DNA of 15,111 bases from DASXRU01 sp036506395 (lineage in GTDB: Bacteria; Acidobacteriota; Blastocatellia; Pyrinomonadales; Pyrinomonadaceae), in assembly GCA_036506395.1 (NCBI GenBank), contig DASXRU010000028.1, positions 1 to 15,111 of the forward strand, in the 5' to 3' direction. Shown in pieces: positions 7,079 through 14,900 of the stretch. Made by a program: the position numbers and the translations under genes. The number at the start of each line of letters is the position of its first letter. Positions within the stretch are counted from its first letter, which is position 1. The notes below the pieces were generated by a model, which was not told the DNA's origin, made no database searches, and saw only the letters and a program-made list of their open reading frames with translations.

Positions 7079-7130
7079 GGAAGTCTTTAGGAAGCTCTCA
7101 AAGAGTTATCAAAGAGTTCTCAGAGGTCTC
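7079..7130 (+). promoter_or_regulatory. 11-bp tandem direct repeats, OmpR/PhoB-type binding site candidate
   Basis: Four contiguous 11-base units cover 7079-7122: GGAAGTCTTTA, GGAAGCTCTCA, AAGAGTTATCA and AAGAGTTCTCA. A, G, T and A are invariant at unit positions 4, 5, 9 and 11, and units 3 and 4 are 10/11 identical. A partial fifth copy (AGAGGTCTC, 7122-7130) touches the ATG at 7131 and supplies the AGAGG that could serve as RBS. OmpR/PhoB-type winged helices bind head-to-tail at 11-bp spacing, and the gene that follows encodes such a domain, so autoregulation is likely. Confidence 0.6.
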
Positions 7131-8909
7131 ATGAGCCAGCCAGGGAAACATTTCTACGAATTCGGATCGTTCAGGCTTGATGTGGCAGAGCGCATCTTGT
7201 TGCGCGATGACAAGCCTGTTTCGCTGACGCCGAAAGCCTTCGCCACACTCTTGTTTCTTCTTCAAAAGACCGGACATGTGGTGACGAAGGATGAGTTGAT
7301 GAAGGAGGTCTGGCCAGAGACATATGTTGAGGAAGGCAATCTCGCTCAAAACATCTTCACGCTGAGAAAGGTTCTGGGCGAGGGCCAATATATCGAAACC
7401 GTTCCCCGGCGAGGCTATCGGTTTATTGCCGCAGTCAGGGAAGTTGGGCAGTTAGACCCCGAGGCTTCTTTAGAACAATCCGTCGGTGCTGGTCTGGCCG
7501 AGAAAAAGCCTGTGCATCCAGGGTCGGACCGGTTGAACTCGCTCGCAGTGCTCCCATTCGTGAACCAAAGCGGTGATCCAGAGCTGGAGTATCTATCGGA
7601 CGGGATCACCGAGAGCATCATCAACAGTCTTTCGCAACTGGAGAAGTTGCGCGTGATGTCACGCAGTTCCGTCTTCCGTTATAACGGCAAAGAACTCGAT
7701 GCCCAGCAGATTGGGCGCGAACTGGGTGTTGACGCGGTCCTGGTGGGAAGAGTTCATTCGCTGGGCCAGAGACTGGTGATCAGCACGGAGTTAGTGGACG
7801 TAGCCAACGGCTGGCAACTCCTGGGCGAGAATTATGATCGCGAGTCAAAGGACATATTTGAGATTCAGGTCGGAATAGCAAAACAGATCTCTGCGAAGCT
7901 GCAAATAAAGTTAACGAGAGATGAAGAGCGGCGACTCGTCGAACGCTACACCTATAACACTGACGCTTATCAGGCTTATCTTAAAGGCCGGTACTTTTGG
8001 AGCAAGTACACTCGAGCAGGACTGGAGAAGGCTATTGACTTTTTCCGACAGGCAATCGACTTGGATCCAACCTACGCGCTTGCCTACGCCGGTATGGCGG
8101 ATTCTTATTTCAGACTGGCGACCAACTGGTTGCCGCCGAAGGAAGCACTAGCCAAAGCAAAGGCCGCGGCGATGATGGCCTTAGAGATAGACGAGCTGCT
8201 TGCCGAAGCTCATGCCTCATTGGGCGTAGTCAAGATGCGCTACGAATGGGATTGGCCGAGTGCCGAACGAGAACTGAAGCGTGCGATAGAGTTAAAGTCC
8301 AATGCCCCGAGTGCTCATCACCGGTACGCCATCTACCTACAATCGCTGGGCCGGTTTGACGAGTCTCTCGCAGAGATGAGAGTCGCCGGAGAACTGGACC
8401 CCTTGTCACTACAGATTAATGTGAGCCTTGCCGCGACGCTTTGGATGAAAAGGCAATATGACACAGCCGAGCGGCAACTTGTCAACACGTTGGCGATGGA
8501 TCCAGATTTTGCAGGCGCCCACGTTATGTTAGGGCTCGTTTACGAACAAACGGGTAACTTCCCTAAAGCTATCGCGGAGTTAGATGAGGCGAATCGCTTG
8601 GGGGAAACGTCAATAACCTTAGGCTTTCTTGGCCGGGTCTGCGCAGTCTCCGGCGAGAAACATAAGGCGCACGAGATACTTGCCACACTCGAAGCGCAAG
8701 CGAAGGAACGTTATGTTTCAGCCTACAGCGTTGCGCTGATTCATGCCGGACTTGGAGATCCTGATTCCGCCTTCGGGTGGCTCGAAAAGGCCTACGACGA
8801 GCGGGATGAAAACCTGGCATGGCTTGCAATAGATCCACGGTTGGATAGTCTGCGGGCTGATCTCAGGCTTGATGAGCTGATGAGGCGGATCGGACTCCAG
8901 CCGGTGTGA
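7131..8909 (+). CDS. winged-helix DNA-binding protein with TolB-like domain and TPRs
   Basis: A 592-residue cytoplasmic protein. Residues 8-103 form an OmpR/PhoB-type winged helix (transcriptional regulatory C-terminal domain). Family landmarks are SLTPKAFATLLFLL, the LMKEVWPE stretch, the recognition helix NLAQNIFTLRKVLG, and the wing IETVPRRGYRF. A linker follows, then a TolB-N/adenylate-cyclase-associated-like domain (about 136-262, beginning SLAVLPFVNQSGDPE and containing the FRYNGKELDAQQIGRELGVD stretch). TPR-like helical pairs run from about 276 to 555. There is no receiver domain and no membrane segment, unlike OmpR or CadC, so the input must be sensed by the TolB/TPR part, probably through protein contacts. 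Such fusions are very common in Acidobacteriota. Tandem 11-bp repeats just before the ATG suggest self-regulation. Confidence 0.93.
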   Translation: MSQPGKHFYEFGSFRLDVAERILLRDDKPVSLTPKAFATLLFLLQKTGHVVTKDELMKEVWPETYVEEGNLAQNIFTLRKVLGEGQYIETVPRRGYRFIAAVREVGQLDPEASLEQSVGAGLAEKKPVHPGSDRLNSLAVLPFVNQSGDPELEYLSDGITESIINSLSQLEKLRVMSRSSVFRYNGKELDAQQIGRELGVDAVLVGRVHSLGQRLVISTELVDVANGWQLLGENYDRESKDIFEIQVGIAKQISAKLQIKLTRDEERRLVERYTYNTDAYQAYLKGRYFWSKYTRAGLEKAIDFFRQAIDLDPTYALAYAGMADSYFRLATNWLPPKEALAKAKAAAMMALEIDELLAEAHASLGVVKMRYEWDWPSAERELKRAIELKSNAPSAHHRYAIYLQSLGRFDESLAEMRVAGELDPLSLQINVSLAATLWMKRQYDTAERQLVNTLAMDPDFAGAHVMLGLVYEQTGNFPKAIAELDEANRLGETSITLGFLGRVCAVSGEKHKAHEILATLEAQAKERYVSAYSVALIHAGLGDPDSAFGWLEKAYDERDENLAWLAIDPRLDSLRADLRLDELMRRIGLQPV

Positions 8910-9236
8910 ACAACTTGGAAATGTTTGCCTCAATTAGTTGGTCAGATTCCGACAACTGGAAGGGAAAGCGTACTTAACTCTGATACGCCAATGTGGGTTA
9001 CTGAGAAAGGCGGAAACTGGAAAATATTCAGCGGGAATTTAGAAGAAGCCAGATCAGGAGGACAAGTTCGGGGCAGTAGTCGTCAGGGAGAGTAGTAACT
9101 ACTCGAGAGTATCACGCCCTCCCTGACGGTCGGGCTACTGCCCCGCATATTGGTTGACGCAGGCCTGGACCGAAAAAAAGAGGCGCAATCTCCCCTACCC
9201 TTGAAACTGCGCCCCCTGCGAGGCTCAAGTTGTTTC
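8910..9236. other. intergenic region between convergent genes
   Basis: A 327-base stretch between the stops of the plus-strand winged-helix gene and the minus-strand subtilase. It holds an imperfect hairpin just after the first stop (AGTTGGTC 8936-8943 with GACAACT 8951-8957, one bulge) and the large nested inverted repeat at 9070-9144. The reading frame of the winged-helix gene stays open past its stop until 9095, but without an RBS. No gene is called here. Confidence 0.6.
9070..9144. repeat. nested inverted repeat, bidirectional 3'-end element or dispersed palindrome
   Basis: The left arm (9070-9089) reads GGGGCAGTAGTCGTCAGGGA. The right arm (9120-9144) is its complement apart from a short internal bulge, starting TCCCTGACGG and ending CTACTGCCCC. 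Inside it lies a second perfect palindrome, GAGTAGTAACTACTC (9090-9104). It stands between two convergent genes and could stop both transcripts, although neither side has a T-run. Its size and nesting also fit a dispersed palindromic element. Confidence 0.65.
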
Positions 9237-11495
9237 TTAGTCGCTAACCAGAATGCCGTCACCGACAAGGATGCCATCGCTAACCAAAATGCCGTCGCTC
9301 AGCATGATGCCATCGCCGACCAGAATACCGCTGCCCAGGAGATAGCCGTCACTGACGAGAATGCCATCGCTGACGAGGATGCCACTGCCCAGAAGATAGC
9401 CATCGGCGACGAGGCTTGCGTCACCTAGAATGCCATCGCTGACGAGGATACCGCTGCCGAGCAGATAGCCGTCGCCGACGAGGATACCGCTGCCGAGCAG
9501 ATAGCCATCGCTGAGCATGATGCCATCTTTGTAGATATGGCCATCGGACCTCACGATGCCGTCGCTCACCAGAATACCGCTGCCCAGAAGATAACCGTCG
9601 CCGACGAGGATGCCGCTACCGAGTAGATAGCCGTCACTGACGAGAATGCCATCGCCGGCCAGAATGCCATCGCTAAGCATAATGCCGTCGCTGACAAGGA
9701 TTCCGTCGCTGAGTATCAGGTTGCCGCCACGCACGACTGAGTCGCCAACCATGATGCCGTCATTAACCAGAATGCCGCTGCCCAGAAGATAGCCGTCGCT
9801 GAGCATGATGCCGTCGCCAACCAGAATCCCATCGCTAAGCATGATGCCATCACTCAACATGATGCCGTCGCTAAGCATGATGCCATTCGTCAGCACTGGC
9901 CGGTTGGCAAAGAGAACGCCGTCGGCATAAAGGACGCGCGAGCTGGCCGGAACATTTTGTCCGCCGAAGCTGACGAACTTGCTGAGCGAGTTGAGCGTCT
10001 GGTTGCCACGGAATAAGCGATCGCCTGCCTTGAGGTGGTCCGCGTTCGGCACGAAGGCCCGCGCCATTTCAACTGCAGCCGCCGCGTTAACCTCGCCTGC
10101 ACCCTGCGAAATCAGCGACTGTGTTTTGTTGCTGAAGCCGGGAAGCATCTGGGCAGTTCGCAGCAAAACTGCTTTGACCATAGGAGGCGTTAATGAATCG
10201 TTCGCGTCAAGCATCAAGGCCACGGTACCGGCAACCACCGGGGCGGCGAAGGAGGTGCCGGAATAGTTGAAGTATTTGTATGGCGCTCCCTTCGATGAAA
10301 CAGGCTGAACTACACGGTCGGGATACTGGGTGGCCAGATTTGGATTGGGCTCCTGCGACATCGCTGCCACGACGCGACGGCCGGGAGCAACCAGATCCGG
10401 CTTGGCCAGGTGGTCAAAGCGCGTTGGACCCTTTGAAGAAAAAGAGGCCATGCTGTCATCGGAGCGACGCACCGTGCTGTGCGTATCGGTGGCGCCGACT
10501 GTAATCACATAGGGACTGTTGGCAGGGCTGCTAATAGTTCCGTAAGCCAGTTGATAGATTGGCGAGCCGTCGGCGTTATGGCCAACGATCACGTCAGTGC
10601 GGCCCTGGTTGCCGGCGCTGCATACCACTACGATGCCGGCGCGGACCGCGGCCTCCACGGCCTTGCACAGCGGGTCGAGATGGAATGATTCCCGCACCGG
10701 AGTTCCCATGCTCATGTTGATGACGCCAATGTTGTATTGCTTGTGGTTCTCGATTACCCAGTCGATAGCGGAGAGCACATTGCTGGTCCTGCCTGCGCCC
10801 TGCTCGTCAAGCACTCGGAGGTCGATAAGGTTCACATTGGGAGCTATGCCTGCATAATTGCCTTCATAGCCGTCGGAAGCTGCGCCGCTGCCCGCCGCCA
10901 TACTCGCCACGCCCGTTCCATGTCCGTCCGCGTCGCCGGTTTTCGCGCTGCCGGTGAAATCAACCGAGGCAATGACGCGCGATTTTCCTTTGCTAAGAAA
11001 GTCCGGATGGTTGGCGCTGATGCCGCTGTCGAGGACAGCAATCGTCACACCCTTACCGTCGAACCCGGGCATTCCTGCGAAGCCTGCCTGCACCTGGGCC
11101 GCGCCGGTGGATTCGGTCGTCATATTCACATCTGCTTTGACCGGACGATCAGGCGAGACGTATTCGATATCGTCGCGCGCCGCGAGGGCGGCGATTGAGT
11201 TCAGGGGCACGTCGGCCACGATCAGGTTCAGAGCGCCCTCGCTCGATCGTTTGTGCCCGCCTGCGTTAGCGATCGCTTCGTCATGAGCCGCCGAAGGAGT
11301 TCCCTTAGTTTGAATCAACGCGCGCACGATAGCGCTCGAGTTTGCGGTCGAATCGAATTCCGGCGCCTGCTTTTCCTCTCTATGCCCGTTGCCCTGTCCC
11401 TGTTTTCGCGCCGCGAACGCCGTCAGCGGAAGTAGTGAGACCATCACCAGGCTAACCAGGCTGAGACAGGCTGTGATTCGTCGCAACATTGTCAT
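9237..11495 (-). CDS. secreted S8 subtilase with C-terminal hexapeptide-repeat domain
   Basis: A 752-residue exported subtilisin-like protease. Residues 1-29 are a signal peptide (ending TAFAA). An I9-like propeptide (about 53-116, ending DDIEYVSPD) precedes the catalytic domain (about 145-480), with D156 in AVLDSG, H192 in GHGTG, oxyanion N296 in SAGNQG and S415 in SGTSFAAP; the triad is complete. After a linker, residues 520-752 consist of tandem hexapeptides, well conserved from 538 on: G-[IY]-[LM]-[LV]-[SG]-[DS]. The protein stops right after a complete unit. The repeat tail looks like a beta-solenoid and may serve binding, surface attachment or self-assembly; this is inference. GGAAGG stands 5-10 bases before the ATG. 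A sigma54-type promoter lies at 11550-11564, and the gene upstream encodes a sigma54 activator. Confidence 0.93.
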   Translation of the reverse strand: MTMLRRITACLSLVSLVMVSLLPLTAFAARKQGQGNGHREEKQAPEFDSTANSSAIVRALIQTKGTPSAAHDEAIANAGGHKRSSEGALNLIVADVPLNSIAALAARDDIEYVSPDRPVKADVNMTTESTGAAQVQAGFAGMPGFDGKGVTIAVLDSGISANHPDFLSKGKSRVIASVDFTGSAKTGDADGHGTGVASMAAGSGAASDGYEGNYAGIAPNVNLIDLRVLDEQGAGRTSNVLSAIDWVIENHKQYNIGVINMSMGTPVRESFHLDPLCKAVEAAVRAGIVVVCSAGNQGRTDVIVGHNADGSPIYQLAYGTISSPANSPYVITVGATDTHSTVRRSDDSMASFSSKGPTRFDHLAKPDLVAPGRRVVAAMSQEPNPNLATQYPDRVVQPVSSKGAPYKYFNYSGTSFAAPVVAGTVALMLDANDSLTPPMVKAVLLRTAQMLPGFSNKTQSLISQGAGEVNAAAAVEMARAFVPNADHLKAGDRLFRGNQTLNSLSKFVSFGGQNVPASSRVLYADGVLFANRPVLTNGIMLSDGIMLSDGIMLSDGILVGDGIMLSDGYLLGSGILVNDGIMVGDSVVRGGNLILSDGILVSDGIMLSDGILAGDGILVSDGYLLGSGILVGDGYLLGSGILVSDGIVRSDGHIYKDGIMLSDGYLLGSGILVGDGYLLGSGILVSDGILGDASLVADGYLLGSGILVSDGILVSDGYLLGSGILVGDGIMLSDGILVSDGILVGDGILVSD
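9240..9884 (-). repeat. 36 tandem 18-bp (hexapeptide) coding repeats
   Basis: The segment encodes residues 538-752 of the subtilase. Reading units from each initial Gly gives 36 hexapeptides, mostly GIMLSD, GILVSD, GILVGD and GYLLGS. The register slips once, by a single missing residue near 688-693. Every GYLLGS unit (568, 622, 634, 664, 676, 699, 717) is followed by a GILV unit, making a 12-residue, 36-bp super-repeat. Three more degenerate units precede it (residues 520-537). Codon variation between units shows the array is old enough to have diverged silently while the protein pattern was kept. Confidence 0.92.
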
Positions 11496-11549
11496 TCAAT
11501 CCTTCCGTCGATTGGGGAACATTTCTGTCGGCGTCTGCCGGGTCCTATC

Positions 11550-11564
11550 TCAACGGACGTGCCA
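11550..11564 (-). promoter_or_regulatory. sigma54 (-24/-12) promoter candidate
   Basis: On the minus strand TGGCACG (11564-11558), a perfect -24 element, is followed after the correct four bases by TTGA (11553-11550), three of four matches to the -12 TTGC. The missing C of the -12 GC pair is the one weakness. Initiation would fall near 11539, giving a leader of about 45 bases before the subtilase ATG at 11495. The neighbouring gene encodes a sigma54 activator, which makes a chance match less likely. Confidence 0.6.
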
Positions 11565-11771
11565 CAGAAACAATGAAGCGGAAATCGTAAGCGAACCCCT
11601 GCAATAGCAAGGGTTAGGCGCGATTGATTTGATTTGTTGATTGCGGCGTCGGCGAAGGCGAAGTTGGATACCTACTAAACAATTATCTCTGCTTGTAGGT
11701 GCAGGTCGGACAAATCGCGAAGAAATTCGAACAAATTCCGGCAAACGCCAGGGAACTACTGAGCTGAATAC

Positions 11772-11799
11772 CAGCTATACACTGCCACTCAGCTATACA
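11772..11799. promoter_or_regulatory. direct repeat, possible enhancer site
   Basis: CAGCTATACA occurs twice, at 11772-11781 and 11790-11799, 18 bp apart. It lies a little over 200 bp upstream of the sigma54-type promoter, at the far side of the usual range for enhancer-binding protein sites. Fis-type helix-turn-helix domains usually prefer inverted repeats, so the assignment is tentative. Confidence 0.3.
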
Positions 11800-11913
11800 G
11801 CCCCGCAGCCCCGCCCGCCCGCGCGATTTTTGGATTCAGTTAACGAGATCGCTGGGAAGATGGGCCAACAAAAGTTGATAGAGGGAGGCGGTAGGCGATA
11901 GTTGGGTGTTTTC

Positions 11914-11945
11914 AAGTACTAAGAGCCCGACTGAAGTCGGTACTT
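11914..11945. repeat. palindromic element at 3' end of sigma54 activator gene
   Basis: CCGACT (11927-11932) and AGTCGG (11935-11940) form a tight hairpin with a two-base centre, flanked by AAGTA (11914-11918) and TACTT (11941-11945), which extend the symmetry with a one-sided bulge. It is 21 bases past the stop of the activator gene on the minus strand. It may act as a transcript end. It may also be one copy of a dispersed palindromic repeat. Confidence 0.5.
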
Positions 11946-11966
11946 TAAACGCGGGCCAGTGGTGGA

Positions 11967-14900
11967 TTACGCGCTGGCGCTGAGGGCGTGGCGTTCAAGT
12001 TTGAGGTAGAGACCGCGCCGCGTCAGGCCCAGCTCGCGGGCGGCGCGTGAGATGTTGCCCCCGTGACGGCGCAGCGCGTCGGCAATCATGCGGCGCTCAA
12101 CTTCTCCCAGAGCATCGGCCAGCGTTACGTTTTCCAGGTTCGCTCCTGGCGACATACTCGAAATCGATGTAACTGATCCTGAGGAAGTGGGAGCCGACAT
12201 CCGCGTCAGCTCAGGCGAGAGCTGTTCGGGCGAAAGCACCGCGCCGTCTTCGGCTCGGGCGACGATGCGTTGAATTTCGTTGCAAAGCTGCCGCACATTA
12301 CCGGGCCAATCTGAAACCATCAACAGATCGATTGCCGGTGGCGTGATTTGTATATCGCGCCGCCCGAACTTTGCCGAGTAATGATTGATGTAGTAGTTGA
12401 CGATCGTGGGTATTTCTGAGCGTCGCTCGCGGAGTGGCGGCACGCGCAGGCGAATGACGTTCAGGCGATAGTAAAGGTCTTCGCGAAAACGTCCCTGCGC
12501 CACCATCTCTTCCAGGTCGGTGTTGGTCGCGGCAATGATGCGCACATCGACCTTGCTGGGACGTTGCTCTCCCAGCGGTTGGATCTCGCCCTCCTGCAAA
12601 AAGCGCAGCAGCTTTGGCTGGACGTCGAGCGGCAAGTCACCAATCTCATCCAGGAACAGCGTGCCTCCGGCTGCGGTCCTGATCACGCCCGGTGAATCAG
12701 ACACGGCGCCGGTGAACGCGCCGCGCCGGTATCCAAAGAGGTAGCCTTCCGAAAGTTCTTTCGGTACAGCCGTACAATTGAAGGGAACGAAAACTTTATC
12801 GCGCCGCGAAGAGATCGCATGAATGGCGCGGGCCACCAATTCTTTGCCGGTGCCCGATTCTCCCGTGACCAGCACGGTAACGTCGGACGATCGAATCTTG
12901 TGCACCTCTTCAACCAGCCGGGTCATGGCAGGACTGGAGTGGATGAAACCAGGCATCAGACTGGTGCCGGCGAGTGTGCTTTGCTCGTCGGAACTCTGGC
13001 CCGTATGGGCACGCGCCCGCAACGCGCATACGTCCATGCCTAACTCAACCACGCGCAACAACGGCTCCAGAGAAATACCGCCGGGAAGTTGCGCCCGCTC
13101 CGCCGGCGAAATAAACAACGTTGCGGGAGGCGCATTGGTCGATCGCAGAGTGATGATCGACGCGTTCCGTTTACGCCCCAGTTGTTGGCGTTCGGTCTCG
13201 CTGGTTAAGGCCCCGATCTCCGCAGCGAGATTGGCAATCTCTTCATTCTTGCAACCGTGGGCCACCAAAACTCGGGTCCGATCTTCTTCACCAGGTTCAA
13301 AAATTGCGACCTGCTGCGCGTTCGTTTCCTGACGAATTACCGCGGCCAGCTCGCGCAGGAGTAACTCGCGCGACGCCACGGCTTCGGCTAAGCGCAAAGT
13401 CAGAAGTTGGGTCAGCGCCGAACGCTCGTGTTGCTGCTGTGGGGCCGTGCGGTCAAGTCCGGCAATGGCTTGTTCGGCGCGTTCAAGATCAATGCGCGCC
13501 CCGAGCTGGCGAAACGTGTTAGTCGCGCGCGAAAGATGCTCGGCGGCGCGTTCCGGTTGCGCCACGATGTAGGCGCGTCCCAGTTCGTAATGGGCGCGGG
13601 CGGTGCGATAGCGGTCGCCGAGCAACTCGAAGATCGACACGCTGCGGCCAAAATGTTGCGCGGCCAGAGGGGCGTCTGATTGCGCCATGGCCAGTAACCC
13701 GGAAAGCCGCTGCGCCTCGCCGGCAAAGCCAAGGTCGGTGGCCGAATCGGTGGTCAGCTCCGTTAGTTTTTTGAGGTGTATGGCACACTGATCTGGGTCG
13801 CCCGATCCAAGGTAAGCTTCAGCAATCAGCAAAAGCGATTCGCAAATCGCCTGGCGATCGCCAATCTGTTCGGCCACTGCCAGAGCACTTTGTCCCTTAA
13901 GCAGTGCTTCCGCGCTATCGTTCAGCACCAGACAGCAGCGGCCCAATGTGCGCAGGGCCTGGCCGGCATACCAGCGGTTACCGCCGGCGGTAGCGAGACT
14001 GACGGCGCGCTCAAGATAAGATCGGGATTCTTCCAGCTCGCCGCGCAGCATCAGCAGGTCGCCAAGCGAATCAAGTATCATGGGCACCTTTGTGCCATGC
14101 TGCTCGGTCTCGCTGGCTAATTCCAGGGCGCGTTCGAGGGACTCCTGGGCGCGGTCCCACTGACCTGTCAGGATGAGGTTGATGCCCAGGTTGTTATAGC
14201 CATCGGCCGCGTTTGTCTTATGCTCAGTGCGCTCGTAGTAATCGATCGCCTTCTCCAGATACCGGATGCCTTCCTGTGGGCGCTTCAGGAACCAGCAGGC
14301 ACCGGCCATGTTCGAATAGATTCTGCCCAGCAGGATAGAAGCCTGACGATCGCCCACCAGTTTGAGGGCGTGCCCGAAATTTTCCAGCGCTGGTTCGTAG
14401 TTTCCTTCCAGCATATCGGCGATGGCTATGCCGAAGTACGCCTCGGATAGTCCACGCCAATTACCGGTTTTCCGATAGCTCTCCAGGGCGCGCTGCGAGT
14501 AGTCGCGGGCAATCGGATATTCGGTGATGCTGCGGTAAACGCGGGCCAGGGCCGCGTGAATAGCGCCGACCGTTGCGTCGTTGCCTTCTTCGGGTGTGTC
14601 ACGGAGCGCGGCGTTTAAGAGGGCAATTGCCTTGGGATGGTCGCCGTTGTAGTTGTACGCAATGGCAATCTGAACCCACAGCATTGCCACAGTCTCGGTA
14701 TCGAGTTTTGCGCGCGCTTCCGGCGTCTCGTACATTGAAACCGCTTCCAATGACTCGCGATACTGTCCATGCATTTCCAGGGAGGTGGAGAGCGCACAGC
14801 GGGCCTGGGCCAGGATCGATGGTTCGTTTCTGGCGGCAGTCAGAATTGAACTAAGACGCGTCTTTGCTTCGATCGAAAGGCCCTGGTCGAGCAAAGCGCG

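Larger units (their letters stand above)
11496..11966. other. regulatory intergenic region between sigma54 activator and subtilase
   Basis: A 471-base non-coding stretch. From the subtilase outwards it contains the sigma54-type promoter (11550-11564), a direct repeat CAGCTATACA (11772-11781 and 11790-11799) that could be an upstream activator site, a C-rich run near 11801-11822, and the palindrome at 11914-11945 next to the 3' end of the activator gene. Short open frames inside (11550-11744 minus, 11641-11901 plus) have arginine-rich, non-protein-like composition and are not called. Confidence 0.6.

Noticed and set aside
8991..9095. 34-residue open frame after the winged-helix gene (begins MWVTEKGGNW)
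   Set aside because: It looks mildly protein-like and is in the same frame as the winged-helix gene past its stop, but it lacks an RBS and ends inside the nested palindrome. A decayed C-terminal extension is possible but not supported.
9150..9428. Plus-strand open frame with repeated Ala/Asp/Asn units
   Set aside because: Its repeats are only the antisense reading of the 18-bp hexapeptide repeats of the subtilase; no RBS.
9240..9884. Regular repeats considered as a CRISPR or satellite array
   Set aside because: The 18-bp period is in frame, keeps a hexapeptide pattern, has no spacers and ends exactly with a stop codon, so it is coding repeat DNA.
12823..13332. 169-codon plus-strand open frame opposite the sigma54 activator
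   Set aside because: Antisense to the GAF and AAA+ region of a clearly functional gene; no RBS and no recognisable domain.
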